This document shows, one piece after another, positions 8,265 to 16,324 of a DNA stretch of 64,000 nt. The notes below the pieces were generated by a model, which had not been told where the DNA came from, did no database searches, and saw only the letters and a list, made by a program, of their open reading frames with translations. The stretch is from an uncultured bacterium. GTDB lineage: Bacteria > Bacillota > Clostridia > Oscillospirales > Oscillospiraceae. Every line of letters starts with the position of its first letter. Position 1 is the stretch's first letter. Location: positions 1 to 64,000 of the forward strand of contig CATKXO010000003.1 of the NCBI GenBank assembly GCA_949840775.1. The letters run 5' to 3'. Made by a program: the position numbers and the translations under genes.

Positions 8265-10154
8265 CTACAGCCGCAGGAGCCTTGCGATTTTATCCCCCTT
8301 GGGCATCAGGGATAAATCGTCCCTTGAGATGGCCCGCAGGGCCACCACCAGAACGCCGTAGACGATTACCGCCACGCCGATGGCTCCCAGGGTCATCAGG
8401 GCGTTGCCGGTGCGGCTCAGGCCCAGCACCTGCTTCGTTACCTCATCCACAACGCACAGCTTGCCCAGCTTCATCAGCAGCTTGGACCCCAGCCCGTACA
8501 CCGCCCAAGCCGCCCCTCCCATAAGGGCAGAGGCCAGAAGCGGCTTCAAAAAGACCTCCAGATACCGGGGCCGCCGGGGAATCACCCGGGCAATCAGGAA
8601 CAGGTCCAGCCCCAGGCACAGGCCAAAGCACAGAATGTTGCCAATGGGCGCGCCGTAGATGCCCACCTTGGGCAGTGCCACCACATGGTAGTTGGCCAAA
8701 ATTTTCAGTCCGCCCCCCACCACCATCACCAGGATGGGCAGGTTGACAAAGCCGTGGGCCTGGAGCACCGAATTGCACACCAGCATCATGCACACGAACA
8801 CGGTGGCCAGCCCCAGAGTGGACAGCAGCGGCCCGGCCAGGTCCTTCTCCAGGGCGGGGTAGAGCAGCATCATAATGGGCCTGCCCATGACGAACAGCCC
8901 CACCCCCATGGGGAAGGAGAGCAGGGCGGTGATGCGCAATGCCGAGCCGGATACCCGGCTGGCCCCCCGGCGGTCCCGCCTGGCCAGCGCCCCGGACACG
9001 GCGGGGATGACCGACGCGGTAATGGCCGCCATCAGGGAGGTGGGCAGGTTGTAGATGTTCAGGGCCGCGCCGTAGTTGCCATACAGGGAGCGGCTCACAG
9101 ACTCCAGCAGGGTATGGACCTCCCAGGCGGCGCTCTCCAGCCCGCCCAGGGCGGCCCCGGAGGCCAGGGCCTTCTGGGCGGCGTCCACCTGCTGGGACAG
9201 GACCGCCATCGTCGCCGCCGCCCCGGTGGGCAGAACGGCCTTCCAGTTGGCAATCGCCTCCTCCAGGGGCCCAAAGTCCACAAAGGCAAACCGGCCATAA
9301 AGCTCCCAGCAGGCCCGGTCCTCCAGCAGCACCCGCTGGAGCTGGCCCTGGACCAGGGAGGAGTCGATCACGGTGACAATGCCCACCATAGAGGAGCTGA
9401 GGGTGATGGGAATGGCAATGCGCAGAATGTTTTTCACGATGTCCGCCGGAGCGTCCGGCTCGTCCTGGCCCAACCGGCCGCCGCCGTCCCCCTTGAAGGT
9501 GTAGTCCAGCACCATATAGACCAGGGCCACCATAGTGCCCACCGTCACGCCGGTAATGGCGCCGGCAGCGGCGGTCTCCGGGGGCTGGCCGTTCTTCACC
9601 AGCCACCAGGCCAGTGACAGGCCGATGAGCAGCTTGCACAGGGCCTCGATGATCTGAGAGATGGAGGTGGGGGTCATGTTCAGGTGCCCCTGGGTATAGC
9701 CCCGCAGGGCGGCCAGACAGCCCACACACACCACCGCCGGGGCCAGGGCCCGGATGCCGGGGGCGGCCTTGGTATCGTGCATCATCTCCGCCAGCATGTC
9801 GGCCTTGAAGTACATCACGAAGAAGGAGACCACACCCAGAATCAGGAACATCCCCAGGGCCAGCTGGAAGGTACGGCGCATCTGGTTCTGCTGGTTTTGG
9901 GCGTTGGCCTCGCTCACCAGCTTGGATACCGCCACCGGCAGCCCGGCGGTGGAGATGGTGAGCAGTACGGCGTAGATGTTGTAGGCGTTGGTAAAGTCGG
10001 TGTTCCCCTGAGCCCCGATGATGTTGACAAGGGGGATCTTGTAGAACATGCCGATGAGCTTCACCACCAGGATGCCCACCGCTAAAATGGCCGCCCCGCC
10101 GAAGAAGGTATTCTGTTTTGAACTCCCGCGGGAGGACACATCACGTTGGGCCAT
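8265..10154 (-). CDS. Polysaccharide biosynthesis / lipid flippase, YabM-SpoVB-MurJ family
   Basis: A protein of 629 residues with about fourteen membrane segments and the MATE/MOP-type N-terminal start (KQNTFFGGAAILAVGILVVK, then GMFYKIPLVNIIG). Homologues include SpoVB and YabM, which flip lipid-linked sugar or peptidoglycan precursors. A soluble insert of about 80 residues near 260-350 is longer than usual. The start is set at the ATG at 10154 because GAGGAGG lies seven bases upstream; an in-frame TTG at 10169 has none. Position next to mazG and rqcP favours the YabM subgroup, but a sporulation role cannot be excluded. Confidence 0.87.
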   Translation of the reverse strand: MAQRDVSSRGSSKQNTFFGGAAILAVGILVVKLIGMFYKIPLVNIIGAQGNTDFTNAYNIYAVLLTISTAGLPVAVSKLVSEANAQNQQNQMRRTFQLALGMFLILGVVSFFVMYFKADMLAEMMHDTKAAPGIRALAPAVVCVGCLAALRGYTQGHLNMTPTSISQIIEALCKLLIGLSLAWWLVKNGQPPETAAAGAITGVTVGTMVALVYMVLDYTFKGDGGGRLGQDEPDAPADIVKNILRIAIPITLSSSMVGIVTVIDSSLVQGQLQRVLLEDRACWELYGRFAFVDFGPLEEAIANWKAVLPTGAAATMAVLSQQVDAAQKALASGAALGGLESAAWEVHTLLESVSRSLYGNYGAALNIYNLPTSLMAAITASVIPAVSGALARRDRRGASRVSGSALRITALLSFPMGVGLFVMGRPIMMLLYPALEKDLAGPLLSTLGLATVFVCMMLVCNSVLQAHGFVNLPILVMVVGGGLKILANYHVVALPKVGIYGAPIGNILCFGLCLGLDLFLIARVIPRRPRYLEVFLKPLLASALMGGAAWAVYGLGSKLLMKLGKLCVVDEVTKQVLGLSRTGNALMTLGAIGVAVIVYGVLVVALRAISRDDLSLMPKGDKIARLLRL

Positions 10155-10165
10155 AGGCCGCCTCC

Positions 10166-11470
10166 TCAACCAAAGATGTGGGGCAGGGCGTAGTGTTCCA
10201 CCTCGGCCCGGATTTTCTCCAGGTCCAGGGTGAGGAATGTCCCGTTTTCATATATGATTTTTCCCCGGGCCATATTCATAACCACGTTAGAGGGGGCGGC
10301 GGAGTAAACCAGGTTCTCCATGATGTCATGGCAGGGGAACAGGTTGGGGGCGGTAAAGTCCACCAAAATCAGGTCGGCAATTTTCCCCGGGGCGATCACC
10401 CCGGCGTCCCTTCCCAGGGCCCGCGCCCCGTTGACGGTGGCCATGGCCAGAATGTCCGCCGCGGACAGCTGCCCGTGGTCCTCGCCAAAGCTGTAGTTCT
10501 GCACCAGCGCGGCCACCTTCATCTCCTCGAACATGTTGTGGCTGTTGTTGGAGGCCACCCCGTCGGTGCCCAGGGCCACGCTCACCCCGCAGTCCCGCAG
10601 GAAGAACAGGGGGGCCACCCCCGACATCAGCTTTAAGTTGGACACCGGGTTGTGGACGGCGGTCACCCCCCGCTGGGCCAGCAGCTGGGCGTCTCCGCCG
10701 GAGAGGTAGACGCAGTGGGCGGCGATGCCGCCGTTGGCCCACACCCCGTACCGGTCCAGGAGCTGGGCGGGGGTCTCGCCATACTTGTCGATGCACTTCT
10801 CGTGCTCCGAGTGGGTCTCGGACACATGGACGTGCATCCCCAGCCCGTGAGCCCGGGCAAAGTTGGCCACCCACTCCCACACCGGGGGGCAAGAGGTGTA
10901 CTCCGCGTGGATGGAGGCGTCCACCTTGATCTGCCCGTCCCCGGCATTGTGCCAGTTTTCATAGAGGCGGATGTGGTTTCCGCAATCATTGCAGGTCTCC
11001 GGAGAAAAATCCTCCGGGGCCCCGAAATACACCGCCCCACAGGACAGATTGGCGGAGACGCCCGCCTCCAGCACCGTTTGGGCGATGGTCTCGGTGTGCA
11101 TGTACATGTCCGCGATGCAGGTGGTGCCGCTGGCAATCATCTCCGCCAGCCCCAGGGCCGCGCCTGCGGCCACACAGCGGCCGTCCAGCTTGGCCTCAGC
11201 GGGGAAGATGTAGTCGTTGAGCCATGTATGCAGGTCGCAGCCCCCGCCGTAGCCCCGCATGAGGGCCATGGGCACGTGGGTGTGGGCGTTGACAAAGCCG
11301 GGCATCATCACCTTGCCGGTGCAGTCGATGACGCGCTCAAACTCCCCCGCGGGGCGTTCCGTCCCCATAGAGGCAATTTTGGTCCCCTCCACCGCCACAA
11401 AGGCGTTTTTGAGGACGGGGGCCACCGGGTCCATGGTCACGGCGGTGACGTTGGTAAATAGAATCGGCAT
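10166..11470 (-). CDS. mtaD: 5-methylthioadenosine / S-adenosylhomocysteine deaminase
   Basis: An amidohydrolase of 434 residues, the usual MtaD length. Metal and substrate motifs are visible: GFVNAHTHVPMALMRGY, HVHVSETHSEHEKC, HCVYLSGGD and LGTDGVASNN with the catalytic Asp. It deaminates MTA and SAH (and often adenosine) to inosyl compounds. The next gene on the same strand is the flippase; punA lies just upstream, so deamination and phosphorolysis of purine nucleosides are encoded side by side. The 11471-11592 gap carries a palindromic repeat. Confidence 0.92.
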   Translation of the reverse strand: MPILFTNVTAVTMDPVAPVLKNAFVAVEGTKIASMGTERPAGEFERVIDCTGKVMMPGFVNAHTHVPMALMRGYGGGCDLHTWLNDYIFPAEAKLDGRCVAAGAALGLAEMIASGTTCIADMYMHTETIAQTVLEAGVSANLSCGAVYFGAPEDFSPETCNDCGNHIRLYENWHNAGDGQIKVDASIHAEYTSCPPVWEWVANFARAHGLGMHVHVSETHSEHEKCIDKYGETPAQLLDRYGVWANGGIAAHCVYLSGGDAQLLAQRGVTAVHNPVSNLKLMSGVAPLFFLRDCGVSVALGTDGVASNNSHNMFEEMKVAALVQNYSFGEDHGQLSAADILAMATVNGARALGRDAGVIAPGKIADLILVDFTAPNLFPCHDIMENLVYSAAPSNVVMNMARGKIIYENGTFLTLDLEKIRAEVEHYALPHIFG

Positions 11471-11503
11471 TTCAGGTCTCCTCCATAAAATTTGGAACCT
11501 CCT

Positions 11504-11583
11504 GTGGGACCCGCCCCCCTGGGCGGGTCAATCCTTCTCATACATCCCTTTGGGAATGGCCCGCCGTGGGCGGCGGGCCCCAC
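11504..11583. repeat. Modular palindromic repeat (GTGGGACCC type)
   Basis: The outer ends GTGGGACCC and GGGCCCCAC enclose two hairpins (CCCGCCCCCCTGGGCGGG and GGCCCGCCGTGGGCGGCGG) with a 30-base spacer. The layout is the same as at 6574 and 26621. It lies between mtaD and punA. Confidence 0.8.
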
Positions 11584-11592
11584 ATATTGACA

Positions 11593-12417
11593 TTACATCT
11601 TCCCCAAGCACGCCCGCACCAGCCCGGAGAACTTCTCCCTGGCAGCGGCGGCGGCGTCCAGCACCTCCTGCTCGGAGAGGGGCTGGTCCAGGATGCCGGC
11701 GGCCATGTTGGACAGCAGGGTCAGGCCCAGCACCTCCATCCCGCAGTGGCCGGCCACCACCACCTCGGGGGCGGTGGACATACCCACGGCGTCTCCCCCC
11801 AGCAGGCGGACGGCCCGGATTTCCGCCGGGGTCTCGTACTGGGGGCCGTAGCAGTAGAAGTAGACCCCCTCCCGCAGGGGGATGCCCCGCTCCCTGGCGG
11901 TCTGACGGGCCAGCTCCTGGAGGCGCACAGTATACAGGTGGGAGGCGTCGGGGAAGCGGACGCCGAACTCGGGCAGATTCTCCCCCCGGAGAGGGGACTC
12001 GGAGAACATCTTGATCTGGTCGGTGATGAGCATCAGGTCGCCGGCCTTCCACTGGGTGTTGACGCAGCCGGCGGCGTTGGTCACAATCAGAGTGTCGCAC
12101 CCCAGCAGCCGCAGTACCCGGACGGCATAGGACACCTCCTCGTAGGAGTAGCCCTCGTAGTGGTGCATCCGGCCCTGCATCACCGCCACCTTCTGGCCCT
12201 CCAGCGCTCCGAAGACCAGCCGGCCCTTGTGTCCGGGTGCGGTGGAGGCTTTAAAGTGGGGGATATCCCGGTAGTCGATGGCGACGGGATTCTCCACCTC
12301 GTCCCCCAGGTAGCCCAGCCCGGAGCCCAGCACCATGGCCACCTTGGGGACAAAGTCCCCCAGTCGGTCCCGGATGGCCTGGGCGCTGGCCCGGTATTGC
12401 TCCATTGTGTAGTCCAT
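11593..12417 (-). CDS. punA: Purine-nucleoside phosphorylase I
   Basis: The 274-residue protein matches the trimeric PNP family (PunA/DeoD type I). Seen are VLGSGLGYLGD (phosphate loop), GRMHHYEGYSYEE, TNAAGCVN, GPQYETPAEIRAVRLLGGDAVGMST and the final helices. It cleaves guanosine and inosine with phosphate to the free base and ribose-1-phosphate. The usual TNAAGGxN has Cys for the second Gly here, a mild change near the base pocket. The ATG follows a weak ribosome site and lies ten bases after the zinc-ribbon gene, so both are probably one operon. Confidence 0.93.
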   Translation of the reverse strand: MDYTMEQYRASAQAIRDRLGDFVPKVAMVLGSGLGYLGDEVENPVAIDYRDIPHFKASTAPGHKGRLVFGALEGQKVAVMQGRMHHYEGYSYEEVSYAVRVLRLLGCDTLIVTNAAGCVNTQWKAGDLMLITDQIKMFSESPLRGENLPEFGVRFPDASHLYTVRLQELARQTARERGIPLREGVYFYCYGPQYETPAEIRAVRLLGGDAVGMSTAPEVVVAGHCGMEVLGLTLLSNMAAGILDQPLSEQEVLDAAAAAREKFSGLVRACLGKM

Positions 12418-12427
12418 AAAATCCTCC

Positions 12428-12820
12428 TTACAGCGCTCCGCCGCAGTGGCGGCAGAACTTGTCCCCCCTGCTGCATGGGGCGCCGCAGCCGGGGCAGACC
12501 TGGGCCTGCTTCAAATCGGAGATGCGGCCCTTCAGCTCGGCAATCTTTGCCGCCATCTCATCCCCCTGGGCCAGCAGCTGGCTGATCTTGTCGTTCTCCG
12601 GCACCTCGCCCCTGTGGGTGTCGTACATCACCTGGCCCAGCTGGCGCAGGATGTCGTTGTACTCTCCGTTCAGGTCGAAGAGCTGGACGTTCAGCTTGGC
12701 CACGTCCACCATCTGGCCCGCCCGCTTGCCTGCGGCCCGGGCCCCGTCCGCCGCGGCGTCGGCGGCATAGCTGGCAGTCCCTCTCACCCGCTCCAGCAGG
12801 TTCTTCACCTTGTCGTCCAT
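12428..12820 (-). CDS. Zinc-ribbon protein with N-terminal helical region
   Basis: The 130-residue protein has an Ala-rich helical stretch (about 10-50), a probable coiled coil (55-105) and a C-terminal double-Cys ribbon, CPGCGAP and CRHCGG. The function is unknown; such proteins are frequent in clostridia. The ATG at 12820 is chosen since GGAGG ends nine bases before it; an ATG two codons upstream is only three bases from the same site. It leads an apparent operon with punA and mtaD. Confidence 0.75.
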   Translation of the reverse strand: MDDKVKNLLERVRGTASYAADAAADGARAAGKRAGQMVDVAKLNVQLFDLNGEYNDILRQLGQVMYDTHRGEVPENDKISQLLAQGDEMAAKIAELKGRISDLKQAQVCPGCGAPCSRGDKFCRHCGGAL

Positions 12821-12857
12821 AACCATACTCCTCCAATCTAAAAAATATCGTAATTGT

Positions 12858-12886
12858 ATTCTACACCAAATATTCCCGGATTGCAA
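12858..12886 (-). promoter_or_regulatory. Promoter of the zinc-ribbon/punA operon
   Basis: The reverse strand has TTGCAA (12881-12886), a 17-base spacer and TAGAAT (12858-12863), about 40 bases before the start codon. Confidence 0.65.
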
Positions 12887-12946
12887 CCAAAGCGCCGCCG
12901 ACACAAAAATTTAATAATCCTCCCACCCCCGCCGGCAAAAGGTTTA

Positions 12947-12975
12947 TTGCTATTTTTCCCCAAGAGTGGTAAAAT
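12947..12975 (+). promoter_or_regulatory. Promoter of the racemase-fold/ligase cluster
   Basis: TTGCTA (12947-12952), a 17-base spacer and TAAAAT (12970-12975) stand 45 bases before the first gene of the 13-19.6 kb cluster. It is divergent from the zinc-ribbon promoter. Confidence 0.6.
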
Positions 12976-13020
12976 AATGAGAACCGGGCATTCCCACAGA
13001 GACAGAAGGGGGCTATCCTT

Positions 13021-14088
13021 ATGCGCAAGCTGGTCATAGAGAAGTCCGCGGTAAAGCACAACCTGTCGGTCATCAAGGAGCGGGCGGCCGGCGCGGCCAT
13101 CTACGGTGTGCTCACCGGCGACGGCGGCGGGGCGGGCATCGTCCCCATGGCCCGGCTGCTCCGGGCGGAGGGCATCGGCCGCTTTGCCGTCTGCGAGGTG
13201 GGGGAGGTCAAAAAGCTGCGGGACGCCGGCTTTGTGGACGAGGAGATTCTCATGCTCCGCTCCACCACCGACCGGGAGGAGCTGGAGCAGCTGGTGGACC
13301 TGAACGCGGTGTGCACCATCTCCTCGGTAGACACCGGCTTGGCCCTCAACGCTCTGGCAGAGAACCGGGCCACCGTGGCCTGCGCCCACATTCAGGTGGA
13401 CACCGGCATGGGGTTCGGCGGCTTTCTGGTCAGTGAGCCGGAAAAGATTTTGCTGGCCTACCGCTCCCTGCCCAACGTGGCCCTGGAGGGCATCTACACC
13501 CAGCTCCACGCCATGAAGGTGGGCGACCCGGAGTGCGCCCACCAGCTGGACCAGTTCCACCAGGTGCTGGACACCATCCACGCCGCCGGCTATGAGACGG
13601 GCACCGTCCACGCCGCCGGCTCCTTCGCCCTGCTCCACAACGACAGCGCCCGGCTGGACGGCGTTCGGGCCGGCTCCGCCATTTTGGGCCGATGCCGCCG
13701 CACCAAGGACGACCGGCTGAAAACGGTGGGTTACGGCGAGGCCCCCCTGGCCGAGGTCCGCTGGCTGCCCAAGGGTCACTCCCTGGGCACCGACAAGCCC
13801 ATTGTCCTGAAAAAGCCCACACGGGTGGCGGTGCTGCCCGTGGGCTACCAGAACGGCCTTGGGGTAGTCCGCCCCCGTGAGACCGGGTTCCGGGCCCTGT
13901 GGCGGCAGTGGCGCAGGGCCCGGCGGCGCACCGTCCGGGTGGGGGACCAGCGGGTGAAGGTCCTGGGGCCCATCGGCGCCACCGAGACCCTGCTCAACGT
14001 CACCAGCGTGAAGTGCTCCGCCGGCGACCTGGCTGCCTTCGATATCGACCCCATCTTTGCCAAGGGGTTTGTCCGGGAGTTCCGGTGA
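13021..14088 (+). CDS. Alanine racemase-fold protein lacking the PLP lysine
   Basis: The 355-residue protein lines up end to end with alanine racemase: IEKSAVKHNLSVIKE, VDTGMGFGGF (127-136), LEGIYTQLHA, HAAGSFALL, VGYGEAPLAE and VLPVGYQNGL. At the place of the catalytic PLP lysine (VVKADAYGHG in the family) it reads VLTGDGGGAG, so Thr 32 replaces Lys and the following Tyr is lost. The other catalytic base, Tyr 238 in VGYGE, is kept, while the GRICMD block is changed to GPIGATET. I therefore expect no PLP-dependent racemase activity; a binding or regulatory role is possible. It opens a rightward cluster of D-amino-acid and ligase genes. Confidence 0.8.
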   Translation: MRKLVIEKSAVKHNLSVIKERAAGAAIYGVLTGDGGGAGIVPMARLLRAEGIGRFAVCEVGEVKKLRDAGFVDEEILMLRSTTDREELEQLVDLNAVCTISSVDTGLALNALAENRATVACAHIQVDTGMGFGGFLVSEPEKILLAYRSLPNVALEGIYTQLHAMKVGDPECAHQLDQFHQVLDTIHAAGYETGTVHAAGSFALLHNDSARLDGVRAGSAILGRCRRTKDDRLKTVGYGEAPLAEVRWLPKGHSLGTDKPIVLKKPTRVAVLPVGYQNGLGVVRPRETGFRALWRQWRRARRRTVRVGDQRVKVLGPIGATETLLNVTSVKCSAGDLAAFDIDPIFAKGFVREFR

Positions 14089-14095
14089 TTTTGCG

Positions 14096-14256
14096 GTAGG
14101 GGCGGCCTGTGGCCGCCCGACGGTTCCGTAAATGGTCTCATGGGCGGATAATATCCACCCCTACAAGAGGGCTTCCATTGTGTAGGGGCGCATATCATGC
14201 GCCCGCTGTCCCTGGAAACGCCCTGTAAAATGCGGGCGGCCACAGGCCGCCCCTAC
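14096..14256. repeat. Two tandem modular palindromic repeats
   Basis: The first unit (14096-14165) pairs a GGGCGGCCTGTGGCCGCCC hairpin with GGGCGGATAATATCCACCC. The second (14181-14256) pairs GGGCGCATATCATGCGCCC with GGGCGGCCACAGGCCGCCC. Both start GTAGGGG and end CCCCTACA. The internal hairpins are interchangeable modules seen elsewhere in the window. This fills the 190-base gap before the ATP-grasp gene. Confidence 0.85.
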
Positions 14257-14278
14257 AAAATATAAGCGAGGTTTTATC

Positions 14279-15493
14279 ATGTCCGACCTGTCCTTCCAGC
14301 CGCTGCTCTTCGGTGGCGACATCAATGTGTACAGCGTGGCCCGGGCTTTTCATGAGGCCTACGGGGTGCGCTCCGTGGCCTTCGGCAAATACCCCTCCTT
14401 CCCCTGCCACGGCAGCGCCATCATCGACTACCGGGTGTGCCCGGACAACGAGTCGGAGGAGGAGTTCCGCCGCAATATCCAGACGGTGGCGGAGGAATTT
14501 CCCGGCAAGCAGATCATCCTTCTGGGCTGCGGAGACAGCTACGTCCAGCTGGCCGCCCACTGCAAGGACACCCTGCCGGAAAACGTAATCGCCCCCTACA
14601 TCGACGGGGAATTACTGGACACCCTCATCAACAAGGAGAAATTTTATCGGCTGTGCGACGAGCATGGCATCGACCACCCGGCCACCTTCATCTACCACAA
14701 GTCCATGGGCCACAACTTCACCCTGCCCTGGGGCCCGCCCTATATCGCCAAACCCGCCGACAGCGTGACCTACTGGGCCTGCGGGGACCACTCCCTGGCC
14801 AAGGTCTATATCTGCCAGAGTTGGGAAGAATTGCTGGAGAGCTTGGACCACGTCTACGCCGCCGGGTATCCCGACCACATGGTCCTCCAGGAGTTCATCC
14901 CCGGAGACGACAGCTATATGCGGGTGCTCACCAGCTACTCCGACCGAAACGCCCGGGTGACCACCATGTGCCTGGGCCACGTCCTGCTGGAGGAGCACTC
15001 CCCCCACGGCATCGGCAACCACGCCGTCATCCTGACGGAGTGCGACGAGGCGATGGAGGAGAAGATCAAGGGCCTGCTGGAGGCGCTGCACTTTGTGGGC
15101 TTCTCCAACTTCGACATCAAGTTCGACCGGCGGGACGGCAAATATAAGGCCTTTGAGATCAACTGCCGCCAGGGGCGGAGCAACTACTACGTCACCGGCG
15201 CGGGCCACAACATCGCCAAAATGGTGGTGGAGGACCGGATCGAGGGCAGGGACCTGCCCTTCCAGATGACCAAAAACCGCTCTCTGTGGCGGATGGTGCC
15301 CAAGAAGGTGGCTTTCAAATTCACCCCGAAGAAATATCACGAGGAGATGCGCGCCCTCATCAAGGCCGGGGCAGATTCCCACTCCCTGGTCTACTCCAAG
15401 GACTCCTCCCTGCGCCGTCGCCTGCGGGTGTGCAAGAACCACCTGGGCAACATCAAGCGTTTCGACCAGTATAACAAGGTCCCGGAGGGATAA
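14279..15493 (+). CDS. ATP-grasp ligase, D-aspartate ligase (Asl)-like
   Basis: The 404-residue protein has the ATP-grasp layout: an N-terminal domain with LLFGGDINVYSVARAFHEAY, a central YIAKPADSVTYW lysine region, VLQEFIPGDDSYMRV, and the metal-binding end FSNFDIKFDRRDG...AFEINCRQGRSNYY. The N-terminal block strongly recalls the D-aspartate ligase of Enterococcus faecium, which adds D-Asp to the stem-peptide lysine of UDP-MurNAc-pentapeptide. That similarity is from memory. The Asp/Glu racemase 98 bases downstream fits, since it could supply D-Asp. Substrate assignment is inference. Confidence 0.78.
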   Translation: MSDLSFQPLLFGGDINVYSVARAFHEAYGVRSVAFGKYPSFPCHGSAIIDYRVCPDNESEEEFRRNIQTVAEEFPGKQIILLGCGDSYVQLAAHCKDTLPENVIAPYIDGELLDTLINKEKFYRLCDEHGIDHPATFIYHKSMGHNFTLPWGPPYIAKPADSVTYWACGDHSLAKVYICQSWEELLESLDHVYAAGYPDHMVLQEFIPGDDSYMRVLTSYSDRNARVTTMCLGHVLLEEHSPHGIGNHAVILTECDEAMEEKIKGLLEALHFVGFSNFDIKFDRRDGKYKAFEINCRQGRSNYYVTGAGHNIAKMVVEDRIEGRDLPFQMTKNRSLWRMVPKKVAFKFTPKKYHEEMRALIKAGADSHSLVYSKDSSLRRRLRVCKNHLGNIKRFDQYNKVPEG

Positions 15494-15500
15494 TTTTTTC

Positions 15501-15569
15501 GGGCGGGCCGCCGAAGGCGGCGGCCCCTACACATCTTACCTGTAGGGGGCGGCGCCCTCGCCGCCCCGT
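15501..15569. repeat. Palindromic repeat pair in inverted arrangement
   Basis: GGGCCGCCGAAGGCGGCGGCCCCTACA is followed after about ten bases by TGTAGGGGGCGGCGCCCTCGCCGCCCC. Here the CCCCTACA and TGTAGGGG ends face each other, the opposite of the usual outward arrangement. It fills most of the 98-base gap before the racemase. Confidence 0.75.
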
Positions 15570-15591
15570 ATTCCTGGCAAAGGAGCTTTTT

Positions 15592-16308
15592 ATGCAGTAC
15601 CGTCTCGGCGTCCTGGGCGGCATGGGCCCCCAGGCTACCAACACCTTCTATCAATTTGTCATTGACCGCACCGACGCCCGAACGGACCAGGAGCACGTCA
15701 ACACCCTGATTTTGTCCGACAGCGGTATGCCCGACCGCACCTCCGCCATCCTCAGCGGGGGAGCGGCCCGGGAAGTGGTGTACCGCCGGCTGCTGGCCGG
15801 CGCCCGGCTGCTGGAAAACGCGGGGTGCACCTGCATCGCCGTCCCTTGCAACACCTCCCACTTCTTCCTGGACCGGGTGCAGGAGCAGATCGGCATCCCC
15901 ATCCTCCACATGATTCGGGAGACCGCCCGCCTGCTGGCCTCTCAGGGACTAAAGCGCCCCGGCATCCTGGCCACCGACGGCACGATCCAGACTGAATTAT
16001 ACCAAAAGGAATTTTCCGCCGCCGGAATACAGACTGTCATTCCCTCCCCCCAGGCCCAGGAGCTGGTCATGTCCCTGATCTACGACGACATCAAGGCCGG
16101 GCGGGACGGCGACCCCCAGAAGTTCGCCGCCGTCCACCAGGACCTGCTGGCCCAGGGCTGCGACTGTGGGGTGCTGGCCTGCACCGAGCTGTCCGTCTTC
16201 GCCGACAAGCACCACCTGCCCCCCTTCTACACCGACGCCATGGCCGTCCTGGCCCAGCGGGCGGTGGAGGCCTGTCACAAGCCTCTGCGGCATATTTTTA
16301 TCAAATAA
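15592..16308 (+). CDS. Aspartate/glutamate racemase family protein
   Basis: The 238-residue protein has the two-cysteine racemase signature: GVLGGMGPQATNTFY at the start, the first Cys in IAVPCNTSHFF, and the second in GVLACTELS. These cofactor-independent enzymes use the cysteines as acid/base pair. Length and the GGMGP start match aspartate racemases more than glutamate racemase MurI. It would make D-Asp (or D-Glu) for the adjacent ATP-grasp ligase. Its substrate cannot be fixed from sequence. The next gene starts 16 bases downstream, so they are co-transcribed. Confidence 0.88.
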   Translation: MQYRLGVLGGMGPQATNTFYQFVIDRTDARTDQEHVNTLILSDSGMPDRTSAILSGGAAREVVYRRLLAGARLLENAGCTCIAVPCNTSHFFLDRVQEQIGIPILHMIRETARLLASQGLKRPGILATDGTIQTELYQKEFSAAGIQTVIPSPQAQELVMSLIYDDIKAGRDGDPQKFAAVHQDLLAQGCDCGVLACTELSVFADKHHLPPFYTDAMAVLAQRAVEACHKPLRHIFIK

Positions 16309-16324
16309 TACAGGGAGGATAGCC

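Noticed and set aside
14096-14256. Possible CRISPR array from repeated GTAGGGGCG units
   Set aside because: The repeats are palindromic pairs with unequal cores and no unique spacers of constant length; no cas genes are near.
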